Positions 48,326 to 59,304 of a DNA stretch of 64,000 nt are shown piece after piece. The stretch comes from Nymphalis io (taxonomy: Eukaryota > Arthropoda > Insecta > Lepidoptera > Nymphalidae), in the NCBI RefSeq assembly GCF_905147045.1, contig NC_065890.1, positions 3,658,001 to 3,722,000 on the forward strand. The letters are read 5' to 3'. The translations under genes were made by a program, and so were the position numbers. The notes beneath the pieces were generated by a model. The model was given only the letters and a program-made list of their open reading frames with translations. It was not told the DNA's origin and ran no database searches. The stretch's first letter is position 1. Every line of letters starts with the position of its first letter.

Positions 48326-51300
48326 GTAAACAAAATTTATATATTCGTAGAACCATTTTTACCGATATTTCATAATTTACGTAATTGAATCACCAGATGA
48401 ACAATACTATTACTTGTATAAGTTAAATGAAAAACAGTACATTTATATAAACAGATAGCTTGAATTAAATAATGTATTTGAATATAAGAGGTGGGCACAG
48501 GAGCCAACTGAATTAACTTGACTTATTTTCCAGAATTTTTCTTCATACGTTAAATATGCGGAGCACAAGCAACTGGAAAAAATTAGAAACATCGGTATAT
48601 CTGCTCACATTGACTCTGGCAAGACCACACTTACTGAAAGAGTATTATTCTACACAGGCAGGATAGATCAAATGCATGAGGTTGGTATAACTTTTTTATT
48701 ATATAAATAATAAATAAAATAAAAAATCGTTAAATCTTATGTAGACATTGAATTATGTTGATTTTTTATTTGTGTAATTTGCAAATAAGTATTCACTAAT
48801 AGTTATTAGCTATAACTCCAAGTAAGTGTAGTTTCTCATTATATACAAGAATGTGTAATTTGGCACAAATAGTATTGAAAAGTCAATATTGAAAATAATC
48901 TGATTTTAAGAATTGTATACATTTACATACTACATAATTCATGTATTAGCTCAGCTTAGATCAACTATAATATTATATTAAACTTCTATAAATTTTGCAT
49001 TTAACAAGATCTGTTAATATACACTGCTTAATAATTATAATAGTTATTTATTTCTGAAATATTTTTCATGTAGAAATTAATAATTAACAAGTAGCTTATT
49101 ATAAAATATTAAACATTTATTATCCACTTTTAATATTTACAGGTGAAAGGTAAAGATAATGTTGGTGCAGTTATGGATTCCATGGAGTTAGAACGACAGA
49201 GAGGAATTACGATACAATCTGCCGCTACATATACAATATGGAAGGATCATAATATCAACATTATTGATACACCTGGCCATGTCGATTTCACAGTGGAAGT
49301 AGAGAGAGCATTAAGAGTATTAGATGGAGCTGTGTTGGTACTTTGTGCTGTTGGTGGTGTTCAGAGTCAAACATTAACAGTGAACAGGCAAATGAAACGT
49401 TACAGCGTCCCTTGCTTAGCTTTTATAAACAAATTGGATAGGTTAGGTGCAAACCCAGAAAGGTAATTATGAATAAACAATTATGTATTTACTAATATAT
49501 TAATAGTAGGGCAACAATACTTTGTATTGCTATGATTAAATATGTAAGTGGTGTGAGCCAAGGCAATGGTAATTACGAACAAGAGGAATTTTTAAATGTT
49601 ATTAGGATAAACAAATTAAAATAGAGGTGTATGTACTATATACTATATTCCCATATAATATAAAGTATATATATGGGGAATTATATTCTACTTCAATACA
49701 CTATATTATATTTTGAGTTACTATAAACATTAGCATATAGGGTATACATTCTGTATACCCTATTCCAAACAAAAAAAGAGAAAAGATACAAACATTAGAT
49801 TTGCATATTCCATGTGATTTGCTGTGTTACAAACTGTTCTTGATTAAAATATCTTTATTTATAATACAACACTATTCCACGTATTCTCTTATCCACTTTA
49901 TTTCCAAAGTTCGGACATTCATAACATTATTTTTTCACGAATCCATAACAAATACCATAAATGATATAAGATCGACCAATGACATAGCATCAATCAATGT
50001 CAAAATTGCTTATTTATCTTTACTTCCCTTAGGATAGGCAATTGAATATAATGTGAATCTCATTGATATTTCATTAATCCATGTTTACACATCAGATATT
50101 TTTTTATTACAGGGTTCTGAAACAGATGCGTTCCAAGATGAATCATAATGCTGCATTCCTCCAGTTACCAATGGGCTTAGAGAAAGAATGCCAAGGAATT
50201 CTAGATCTTGTTGAAGAGAAGGCTATGTACTTTGAAGGTGATTATGGTGAAAATGTTCGGTTAGATGAAATACCTCAAGACAGAAGAGCCGAAGTAAAAG
50301 AAAAGAGACATGAACTAATTGAACATTTATCAAATGTAGATGAAAACTTAGGTGAGATTCATTTAACCATGTATTATATCCATTTAAAAAGAATGAGCTA
50401 TTTTAAAATTTTTAATGTTATTTTTACAGTCTTATCTTTTGAAGGTAGTGCAATTATTATATCTTGGCATAATAATTTTCTGTTTGATATATAAATCGAA
50501 ATAAAAATAAAATAAAAAATGGAGAATAGGTTGACTGTTTAGATGTATTTTATATTTACAATAAAAGCATGTTGAACTAGTTATTTCAAGCAACAGGCAT
50601 AGTCGAAGGTGTAAGTGATTTTGATTGAATTCTAATTTCTTTAAGGTGAATTATTCTTAGAGGAAAAGACACCAACAATCAGTCAATTGAAACAGGCTAT
50701 TCGTCGTGTGACATTAAAGCGAACATTTACACCAGTTTTGGTGGGCACCGCATTGAAAAACAAGGGAGTGCAACCTCTTCTAGATGCGGTATTAGAATAC
50801 CTGCCACATCCAGGAGAAGTTGAAAACACTGCTCTTATCGATGAGAAGAAGGGTGCAGAAGGTCAAACTATTATCTTAGATCCTGCTAGAAATGATTCGA
50901 AACCGTTTGTAGGGTTAGCATTTAAGTTGGAAGTCAATAAGTTTGGTCAACTTACATATTTGAGGTGTTATCAAGGAATGTTGAAGAGAGGGGACAATAT
51001 CTTCAATGCTAGAACTGGTAAAAAGGTAAGATTTGTTTGAATTAATATTTGTTTACAGTTGAAATACAGTTGCCAAAGTTTTGTTTACATAAAGTTGAGT
51101 ATACACAAGTGTCCCATTCCATTTAAGTTATTATAAAGCTGAATGTTTAACTGTGGCATGTTATTTTTTATATTTATATAATATAGAAATTTCAAGTAAT
51201 GTCATTTAGTGTTACAAAAGTGAGTGGAAATGTTTAGAATAAATATTCAGTTCATATGATCAAGCTATATGTAAATAATTATAATTGTTTAGTAGTAGTA

Positions 51301-54300
51301 GCAGCCTTTGAATGTCCCACTACTGGGCTAAGGCCTCCTTTCCCTTTTTGAGGAGAAGGTTTGAAGCTTATTCCACCACGGTGCTCCAATGCAACCTGCA
51401 TTGGAATACACATGTGGCAGAATTTCAGTGAAATGAGATACATGCAGGTTTCCTCACGATGTTTTCCTTCAACGTCAAGCCCGAGATGAATTATTATTCA
51501 TTACATTATCACAAATTCAGTGAAAATTCAGTGGTGCCAGCCCGGGTTTGAACCCACAATCATTGGTTAAGAATGACGCGTTCTTACCACTGGGCCATCT
51601 CGGCTTTGTATAAATATTGTGGCTATAATTGTTTGCATGGATTTAATAAAAAATAAAACACAACAAATTTTTTATATATATTTTTTAGGTTAAAATATCC
51701 CGCCTGGTGCGTATGCACTCAAATAATATGGAGGAAGTAAACGAAGTTCTCTCTGGAGATATCTTCGCGTTGTTCGGTGTAGATTGCGCGTCAGGTGACA
51801 CTTTTGTCAACGACGCCAAACTGCAATTATCAATGGAGTCGATACATGTACCTGATCCCGTTGTGTCGATGTCCATCAAGCCCAAGAATAATAAGGATAG
51901 AGATAACTTCTCTAAGGCAGTTGCGAGGTAGAAATTTTTGATTGAATAATTGTGACTTTTGTGTAATGCTAAAAGCATGCATTTCGAAAAAAAAATTACT
52001 CCCTTTGTGGATAAAAACATCATTACTATCTTAAATGGTCTGTTCTGGCATTTTTATATGAAATACAATGTTTTGTTTTTTGTTACACAAAAAACAAAAC
52101 ATTGGTCAGTTTTTGAATTTGAGGCAAACTGTTTAAATTAATTTAAAAAAAAAACAAATGACCTTTGATATTTGCTAAGCTTAATCGCTCTCCATCTCCT
52201 CATCAATCTTTCTGGTTTTATTTTGTATACTATCCTCACACATTCATTCTTCAAAATACTTACTGCCTTCATTCATCACCATACAGATTGTATTATTGAT
52301 GATCGATTCTCCAACCATATCAACTAATCAATTCTTTATTCAACTTGAAACTTTTGAATCGTCATGTTATTGGTACATATTGAATTCAATGTAAAGCTAC
52401 CACCGGTTCGGAAATGTAGATTCTACCGAGAAGAACCGACAAGAAACTCCGTAGTCACTCTTTTTTATCCTTTTAATTACAGACTATTCCTATAAATATA
52501 CATGGTTGAAGTCGTGATCGGCCAGTGGTAAGAACGCGTGAATCTTAACCAATGAACGTGGGTTCTAACCCAGCCAAGCTCCTGTGAATTTTCATGTGTT
52601 TAATTTTTGTTTATAATTCATCTCGTGCTTTTCGGTGATGGAAAACATCGTGAGGAAACCTGCATGTGTCTAATTTCATCAAAATTCTGTCATAGGTGTA
52701 TTCCAACAACCCGCATTGGAGCAGCGTAGTGGAAATAGGCTCCAAACCTTCTTCTCAAAAAGGGAAAGGAGCCTTTAGCCCAGCAGTGGGACATTCACAG
52801 GCTGTTAATGTATACATGGTTTATCAATCTTACAGATTCACGAAAGAGGACCCTACATTCCATTTCCGCTACGACGCCGACAACAAGGAGACAGTTGTTT
52901 CTGGTATGGGAGAATTGCACCTGGAGATATACGCTCAGCGCATGGAGAGAGAGTACAACTGTCCTGTTGATTTGGGCAAACCAAAGGTTGCATTCAGGTA
53001 ACATAATATATATATATATAAATGAAGAGTTTGTCTGTTCGAATGGTATAATCTCAATGACAACATCATTATTGACGAAGTTTATAGATTATTTAATATC
53101 ACGCTTAGACCTATGTTGGTGGAACAGGGATGTTTCATTGTAATTATAGACTAATAATATAAAACTGCACCGAATTTAAGCCCAATACCCCTGAACATGT
53201 CTTCCATACCGTAACAGCCTGTGAATGTCCCACTGTTGGGCTCTCCCTTTTTTGAGGAGACGGATTGGAGCTTATTCTTTAATTATTATTGGGTTGGTGG
53301 AATACACATGTGACAGAATTTCATTGAAATTAGACACATGCAGGTTTCCTCACGATGTTTTCCTTCACGGTAAAGCACGAGATGAATTATAATCACAAAT
53401 AAGCACATGAAAATTCAGTGGTGCTTGCCCGGGCTTGAACCCACGATCATCGGTTAAGATTCACGCGGTCTTACCACTGGGCCATCTCGGCTTTTATGTC
53501 GGCTTTTATGTCTTCCATGTCTCAGGGTAAATACGCAACCAGATCTATGTGTAGTTACACTAGTGTACTAGACGTTATTTTATATACATTGATTCGATTT
53601 TTGAATCGAATTCTGCGTTCTTGCGATAAAATGATGACCTAGTCCTTTTGACTGATTTAGGCTACGGCGCCTATTCAAATTGCATGGGATATATTATAGT
53701 GCATAAACGTGTATGCATTGAAGCGGAGTCTCCTCTCTCTTACTCTTATAATTCGATGGAATGGCAAATCTGACTCGACTGGAAAGAGTTCTGGCGTGTG
53801 AACTTAACGGCTTTACGTGTCTTACGATGCAGAAGCCTAACTGACTGACTGGATTTGCTACTGAGTCTTTCTCGATAGATAACCCAGTATCCTATAAATG
53901 TCCTGGGATTTGAACACGGGAATTCGGGATCTTCGGTCTTATAGCTAGCTAGCCATTATTCGTGCGATAAGACTTAAAATATTAAGATCGACTCTGAGTG
54001 AAACGTTTCAACATGTAACGTGTATTAATAATGTGTTCCCGACGTGAACGTGCAGGGAGACGCTGATGTCGGCGTGCCCGTTCGATTACCTGCACAAGAA
54101 GCAGTCGGGCGGTGCGGGACAGTACGCGCGCGTGGTGGGTGTTCTGGAGCCGCTGCCGCCCCACCAGAACACCGGTGAGCGCTGCTCTCGTTGTCACTAT
54201 TTACTGTTTCATCTCCACTAATCTACTTCACTACTCCACAAATACACTTTTGCAAATATTTTTGAATCGTCAAGCGTTATAGCTGGTTTGGAATGTGTAT

Positions 54301-56418
54301 TCTACCAAAACCGACAAGAAACTTGTAATGTAGTTAGTCTTTTTAAAAATACAAATTTGTATTCATTACATTTATAAAGTTCCTTCACTAGATCTATTCA
54401 TATAGATCATGCAAAATATAGTACAGATTAACTAATCAGATTATTTGTAATAATTAATCGAAGCTTACTTAACGGCAAGTATAGACTGCGGTATTTTGTC
54501 AAAAATACCTTTATACCTTCAAAGTCAGCTTGAGTGGAAATGCCGTGGTCTATCAACGTTCTTCATTATTTATTAATTAAAAATATATTAAAATTAAATT
54601 AATTACTTAATATTAATATTTAAATTAATACTTAACATTTTTACCCTTTACAGTATTGGAATTCATCGATGAGACGATAGGCACTAACGTCCCTAAACAG
54701 TTTATACCCGGTGTCGAGCGAGGTTTCATAGACACGTGCCAGAAAGGCTACCTCTCTGGGCACAAAATATCCGGGGTTAAGTTCCGGTTACAAGATGGCG
54801 GTCATCACATCGTGGATTCCAGTGAATTGGCTTTCTTCTTGGCCGCGAAGGGTGCTGTTAAAGAAGGTACTTTTGCTCCTCTATAGTAGCTTATTATATA
54901 CAATTAATTGATTTTAATAATAAAGAGATTAGTGCATACATTTTGGAGACGTGACTTAATCATGTAATTTTTTTTATAAATTTTGGTAATGTAATGGTTA
55001 GTGAATATTCGGCTTTGTTCTTTTGTTATAAAATACGTTTTCATTTAAATGCAAATTCATTTAAATGAAAATCATCAATCATTTGAGGAGTAAAATATTT
55101 TAAAATTTATTGAATGTACTAGCATTATAATATACTTTAATATTAACTATAAAAAGTAAGTTTTATTTATCATCTTCATCTAAACAGTAACAGTACCAGC
55201 CTGTTAATGTCCCATTGCTGGACTAAGGCCTCATCTCCCTTTTGAGAAGGTTTGGACCTTATTCCACCACACTGCTTCAATGCGGGTTGGTAGAATAAAC
55301 ATGTGGCATAATGTTACATTCAGGTTTCTTCACGATGTTTTCCTTCACCGTCAAGCACGAGATGAATTATAAACACAAATTAAGCACATGACAACTCAGT
55401 GGTGCTTGCCCGGGTTCGAACCCACGATCATCAGTTAAAATTCACGCGTTCTAACTACTATGCCATCTCGATTTTTTGTTCATCTAATTTTAATTAATCT
55501 GATTAATGAATACGTAGGACATATTGTAATAACAATGTAACATTGTCACCCAGTTTTCGACGACGGCGCGTGGCAGATCCTGGAACCGATAATGTACGTG
55601 GAGGTGACCATGCCCGACGAGTTCCACGGCACGGTGATCGGGCAGCTCAACAAGCGCGGCGGGATCGTGACGGGCACGGAGGGCGCGGAGGGCTGGACCA
55701 CCATCTGCGCGGAGGTGCCGCTCAACAACATGTTCGGCTACGCGGGGGAGCTCAGGTCTGTACTTCTCTATATATTATATAATACATTTAATCTCCAATA
55801 AATAATTACTTTATTGTATTTATTTCAAACTAGTTCTCGAGATAGAGATTTTAGGTATAAAAGAATAGAATTTGTCATTCCTTTGAGTTCACGCTTGCTT
55901 CACACTAAAACCAGACAGGCAAGAGCTACTTTTTTTTTTAATTTAAAAACCATCATATTAGATCCGAAACAAAATGTGAAAGATAATAACTGCTATAGTG
56001 TAAAAATGTGATGCAGTTATTAACGCCCGCCAACAAATCGACAAATCTCTAGTTTGTAAAAAATTTGAGGTGCACAAAAATTAAAAAATACACGATAGAA
56101 ATAAAAATTATGCGAATTAAACTTTTGCATTTAATATATATAAGGATACTTAGTTTAGTATAGATTATTAATATAAATGGCCAACACATTACACATCTGC
56201 GATTTGCCGACGACATTGTCATCACGGTAAAATAAAAAGCTCGATTGCATCAGGTAACTTATAATTTTTTTTTCAGGTCAATGACCCAGGGTAAAGGCGA
56301 GTTCAGCATGGAGTACAGCCGGTACTCGCCCTGCCTTCCCGACGTGCAAGAACAGTTGATACGTAAATACCAAGAAGAAATGGGCTTACTACCCGACCAG
56401 AAGAAGAAAAAGAACTAA
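48251..56418 (+). CDS. GFM1: GFM1: mitochondrial elongation factor G1 (translocase GTPase)
   Basis: Eleven exons (48251-48325, 48534-48680, 49143-49462, 50113-50351, 50646-51025, 51689-51927, 52836-52997, 54056-54174, 54654-54866, 55554-55755, 56277-56418) join with matching phases to 745 residues, near the family's usual 750. mtEF-G1 drives GTP-dependent translocation of tRNA and mRNA on mitochondrial ribosomes. The N-terminus is basic and hydroxylated, lacking acidic residues until late (MTLLNLFRIGSLTRIAKKST), as for a matrix import signal. G-domain motifs are AHIDSGKT (49-56), RGIT (94-97), DTPGH (116-120) and NKLD (170-173). Domain II follows, then domains III-V with SGMGELHLEIY, GGAGQYARVVG, GQLNKRGG and a Lys-rich end. 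It is the mitochondrial translocase type rather than EF-G2, judging by overall resemblance. Many SINEs fill the introns. Confidence 0.95.
48534..48680 (+). CDS. GFM1: GFM1 exon 2 (P-loop)
   Basis: The acceptor is TTATTTTCCAG. The content is residues 26-74 with AHIDSGKTTLTERVLFYTGR. The donor GTTGGT is weak, but the join to VKGKDNVGAVMDSME in the next exon is exact. Confidence 0.92.
49143..49462 (+). CDS. GFM1: GFM1 exon 3 (switch regions, NKLD)
   Basis: It carries RQRGITIQSA, DTPGHVDFT and INKLDR and ends two bases into the Arg codon of NPER. Donor GTAATT. Confidence 0.95.
50113..50351 (+). CDS. GFM1: GFM1 exon 4 (G' subdomain)
   Basis: VLKQMRSKMNHNAAFLQLPM through AEVKEKRHELIEHLSNVDEN. It ends one base into a Gly codon; donor GTGAGA. 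Confidence 0.93.
50646..51025 (+). CDS. GFM1: GFM1 exon 5 (end of G domain, domain II)
   Basis: ELFLEEKTPTISQLKQAIRR, GTALKNKGVQPLLDAV (G5 region) and the domain II strands ending NARTGKK. Phase 0, donor GTAAGA. Confidence 0.94.
51299..51605 (-). repeat. SINE family A in GFM1 intron 5
   Basis: GCAGCCTTTGAATGTCCCAC at the left, GGGCCATCTCGGCTTT at the right. Full length with a small local rearrangement (AATGCAACCTGCATTGGAAT). Confidence 0.92.
51689..51927 (+). CDS. GFM1: GFM1 exon 6 (domain II)
   Basis: VKISRLVRMHSNNMEEVNEV through VSMSIKPKNNKDRDNFSKAV. It ends two bases into an Arg codon; donor GTAGAA. Confidence 0.94.
52395..52470 (+). repeat. Family C short repeat in GFM1 intron 6
   Basis: GCTACCACCGGTTCGGAAAT GTAGATTCTACCGAGAAGAA CCGACAAGAAACTCCGTAG is the clearest family C copy. 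Confidence 0.75.
52511..52808 (+). repeat. SINE family A, ending just before GFM1 exon 7
   Basis: GTCGTGATCGGCCAGTGGTA head to CACAGGCTGTTAA tail. Only 27 bases separate it from the exon 7 acceptor. Confidence 0.93.
52836..52997 (+). CDS. GFM1: GFM1 exon 7 (domain III), flanked by inverted SINEs
   Basis: FTKEDPTFHFRYDADNKETV and SGMGELHLEIYAQRMEREYN. It is 162 bases, a multiple of three, so skipping would keep the frame. A family A SINE in plus orientation ends 27 bases before it, and a minus-orientation copy lies 213 bases after it. Confidence 0.94.
53210..53494 (-). repeat. SINE family A in GFM1 intron 7, inverted relative to the 52511 copy
   Basis: CGTAACAGCCTGTGAATGTC through GGTTTGGA-like GACGGATTGGAGCTTATTCT, with a locally altered middle, to ACTGGGCCATCTCGGCTTTT. 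A duplicated ATGTCGGCTTTT follows at its end. Confidence 0.92.
53630..53960 (-). repeat. SINE family D, diverged copy in GFM1 intron 7
   Basis: TAGTCCTTTTGACTGATTTA, ATTCGATGGAATGGCAAATC and CCTGGGATTTGAACACGGG (inverted B box) keep the family order. The head is worn. Confidence 0.78.
54056..54174 (+). CDS. GFM1: GFM1 exon 8
   Basis: ETLMSACPFDYLHKKQSGGA then GQYARVVGVLEPLPPHQNT. It is strikingly GC-rich compared with exons 2-6. Donor GTGAGC. Confidence 0.93.
54274..54340 (+). repeat. Family C short repeat in GFM1 intron 8
   Basis: ATAGCTGGTTTGGAATGTGT ATTCTACCAAAACCGACAAG AAACTTG. Confidence 0.6.
54654..54866 (+). CDS. GFM1: GFM1 exon 9 (domain IV)
   Basis: LEFIDETIGTNVPKQFIPGV through GHKISGVKFRLQDGGHHIVD to AAKGAVKE. 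This is the domain IV region that reaches the decoding site. Confidence 0.94.
55185..55472 (-). repeat. SINE family A in GFM1 intron 9
   Basis: CAGTAACAGTACCAGCCTGT at the left and CTATGCCATCTCGA at the right. Full length except for a short deletion near 55315. Confidence 0.9.
55554..55755 (+). CDS. GFM1: GFM1 exon 10 (domain V)
   Basis: FDDGAWQILEPIMYVEVTMP, GQLNKRGGIVTGTEGAEGW and EVPLNNMFGYAGEL. It is very GC-rich. Overlapping frames on either strand are shadows. Confidence 0.94.
56277..56418 (+). CDS. GFM1: GFM1 exon 11 (C-terminus)
   Basis: SMTQGKGEFSMEYSRYSPCL and a short tail ending in a Lys-rich run before TAA at 56416. Confidence 0.94.
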
Positions 56419-56482
56419 CCGCCTAGAAAATTATTAGAATTATAATTTATTATTTTAAGTCGAATATTTAATTATACAAATT

Positions 56483-56488
56483 CATTAA
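56483..56488 (+). terminator. Possible polyadenylation signal of GFM1
   Basis: ATTAAA variant 65 bases after the stop codon, in a T-rich context. No canonical AATAAA is nearer. Confidence 0.4.
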
Positions 56489-56563
56489 ATAATTACTTTT
56501 CTTTTTTTTAAATTACCCGAAAATGTATGCAAACAACTGGTCTAGAGATGAATACAGGTAGAT

Positions 56564-56740
56564 TTATTCTATCGCTAAACAGCAATACACAAAGTATTTG
56601 TATTGTTGTGTTCCAGTTTGAAGTGTAAGTGAACCAGTGTAACTACAGGCACAAGGGACATAACATCTCGGTTCCCAATCGGTCAATGTCTATAGACGGT
56701 GATGACCACTTACCATCAGGTAGCTCGCATGCGCCTAATT
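56564..56740 (+). repeat. Family B element, diverged, deleted at both ends
   Basis: TCGCTAAACAGCAATACACA, TTGTTGTGTTCCAGTTTGAA, CAGGCACAAGGGACATAACA and ACCACTTACCATCAGGTAGC in family order. Confidence 0.82.
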
Positions 56741-59229
56741 ATTATTATAATGTATATATAGTATATTTCCTACTATCTACAGATTAAAAAAAAACATTAT
56801 ATTTATAAAAATCCATTTATTCATAACACTCCACAAAGATCTCCAAAAACAATACAAATCGAGTAACAAACATATCCCACCAGGTACAATAATAATTGTT
56901 TTCCATTACAATACTAAACATTTATTTAGACATTCAGACTACATTGCGACTATATTTCACTAATTTAGGCAATTTAGTGTAAATTACAAATAACGAACCC
57001 GAAACTAATTGTGTATTTAATTAGCGTATTTTTTTTGAAACAGTAAACTAACAATATAAATGATCCTTTAAAAAAAAGATAGAATGTCGATATCAATTTA
57101 AGAATATGGCAACACTTGAACTCATTCGTTCAAGGAAAGTTTTTTTTTTATATATGGTAATGACGATCTTTATTTTTTCTTGTATATTAATTATGATTAC
57201 ATATTATGTGACATCGTGTCGGGTTCTTTAAAATATAATAGTTATTAGAACTATAATGGGACGACTATATTTACTACGATTACGGGCCATAGACAATAAT
57301 TATACTAAGTATGACACAGGAATTAGATTTGAAACAAGTATTACTAACGTACTTAGGAGGCAGTACAATTGCTAATTTTCATAATATTACTAAGTGTGAA
57401 TATTACACTTCATGAAAAAAAATTTGAAATCACATGCAATTCAGTACACATTAAAATTTTATATATATATAGACGTAAATAATTCACTTAAAATGAATAC
57501 ATTTTAAAATGTATATAGGTAACTGGATATTATGTATGAACAATACAGTTCGCATGACAATTACTTCTTAAAAATATACATAAAAATATATTCTTAGAAA
57601 TTATAGTATAATTTAGTAATTATAATATATAATCTTAATATATATAGCGGAATTAACATTTTTAACTAAATATGTAGTATTTCATAGCATAATAACCTAA
57701 AACCTAACGGTGTTGGCACTGGGTTACAGTAGCGGTTATTTTATAATTAACATAAATAATTACCTCATTATTTTTATTAAAATCAAAATAACATACATGA
57801 TTTAAATTAATTATTCTTATTCTACATTTAAATAATTAATATAACACTATTTGACATCCATTTTTCAAATTATTAAATATACAATATTTATTGAATGATT
57901 AGAAAACTTATCACACATACTAAGACTTACTTAGGTATTAATTTTGTCCATAATTGTCATAGTATTTTTGTTAGTGGAAACAATGCCTTTTTAAAACAAA
58001 CTTTGCCTCTCTAAAGTAGCATAGTAGATATGTGATATCGCAATAATCGTTATTAATTGAAGGTGAAGCGAAAGGTGACTTCTGTCTTAAGCTTTAATTT
58101 TTTCATTATGTTGTTTAAATTTGATGTGATTTTATTTTTTCTCCATCTTGTTTGTCTTATTACTCAACCCCCAAACGCTGTTGTTTTTTCGGATTTCTTC
58201 GTTATTTATTTATATCATCGAACATGTAAACTTAATATTATTTTTTAATTTCTCTTGTTAACGTCTAATTGAGACAACTGATAAATGTTCACTTCAGCAT
58301 ACTATTTCTTAAAAGATTTGAGTTGTTACATTCTGATTTGAGATCTTATATCAAAATCTCAGTATCACTTGTTCGTATATATTTTTAAATCTTAAGATCC
58401 ACGTGCTATAAGCGTTGCGTCATTAAAATAAAATTTTCGCCTAATGTCAAAAAAAAGGTTAACATTCAAACATCACCAACTCATTAAAACATTTTCAAAA
58501 TAAAATATGAAAATATCCTATTTCATTACATACCGTTAAAACTAACTTAATATATCTATGTTTTATTTGTGCCAATTGACTTTTACAAAAAAGTCAACAT
58601 TATGTTTTAAAAAGAAATAATTAAGGGAATTATTTGTCAAATATACTATTGGTCTAAGATCCCGCCGCGTGATCTCTATGACCATCTGTTATTCAATCGA
58701 AATACTCTTATGAATACAACAATACGGTTATACTGAGTTGCCTATCAAAATATCGCCACAAGTAGTTTTAATTTAATTTTAATCATTTTTTTTCATATTT
58801 TTAGCTATTTTTTTTTATATTTTAACTATTTTGTTCATATTTCTAGATGTGATACAATTCATTTTTTTAATGTTAAAGTCGCGTAATGGCGTGTAACACG
58901 CACGTACGTATGTATGTATATATATATCTCGCGGTGGGATTTTAGGCTATATAGAATATTTATAAGGTTTAGCCTATTACACGCTAACAATAAGTTCCGA
59001 TAAACACAATTCCTTTGATTGACACATTAATATTATTTTAATAGTTAAGTATAATAAACAAATTTGTACAACTAACGTTTAATATAATAATAACTAAGAA
59101 GTCATTAAATAAAAAATAAATAAACTGAACAAGACTGTTTCTTGAATCTATTTTGTTGACACAAAATAAAAATAAAGAAAATTGATTTTTATGTCTTAGA
59201 CCTAACAGCTGAATTAAAAAAAAGAAAAC
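56741..59229. other. Intergenic region between convergent GFM1 and SLC4 gene ends
   Basis: AT-rich, with no supported gene. Part of it should be the 3' UTR of the SLC4 gene; no clear polyadenylation signal was picked out. The 58057-58248 frame lacks any domain. Confidence 0.5.
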
Positions 59230-59304
59230 TTATACTGAAGTTTCAGCAGATGTATTCTTTTTAAATCCGCTACTCCACGAATCCTTGCGCCTTAGGAGGT
59301 CACT
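59230..59304 (-). CDS. Ndae1: SLC4 gene, last exon ending in a PDZ-ligand motif
   Basis: A T-rich tract and CGATTTTCAG acceptor precede 24 codons (SDLLRRKDSWSSGFKKNT, then SAETSV) and TAA. The end ETSV is a class I PDZ ligand (S/T-x-hydrophobic). The mammalian relative NBCn1 ends ETSL and binds PDZ scaffolds, which supports this exon although it is short. Confidence 0.78.
   Translation of the reverse strand, partial: SDLLRRKDSWSSGFKKNTSAETSV

Noticed and set aside
50352..50494. Extension of the GFM1 exon 4 open frame to 50494
   Set aside because: The GTGAGA donor at 50352 joins perfectly to the exon at 50646; the extra residues are not EF-G-like.
55543..55782. 79-residue Arg/Gly-rich frame on the plus strand
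   Set aside because: It is a frame-shifted reading of GFM1 exon 10, open only because that exon is GC-rich.
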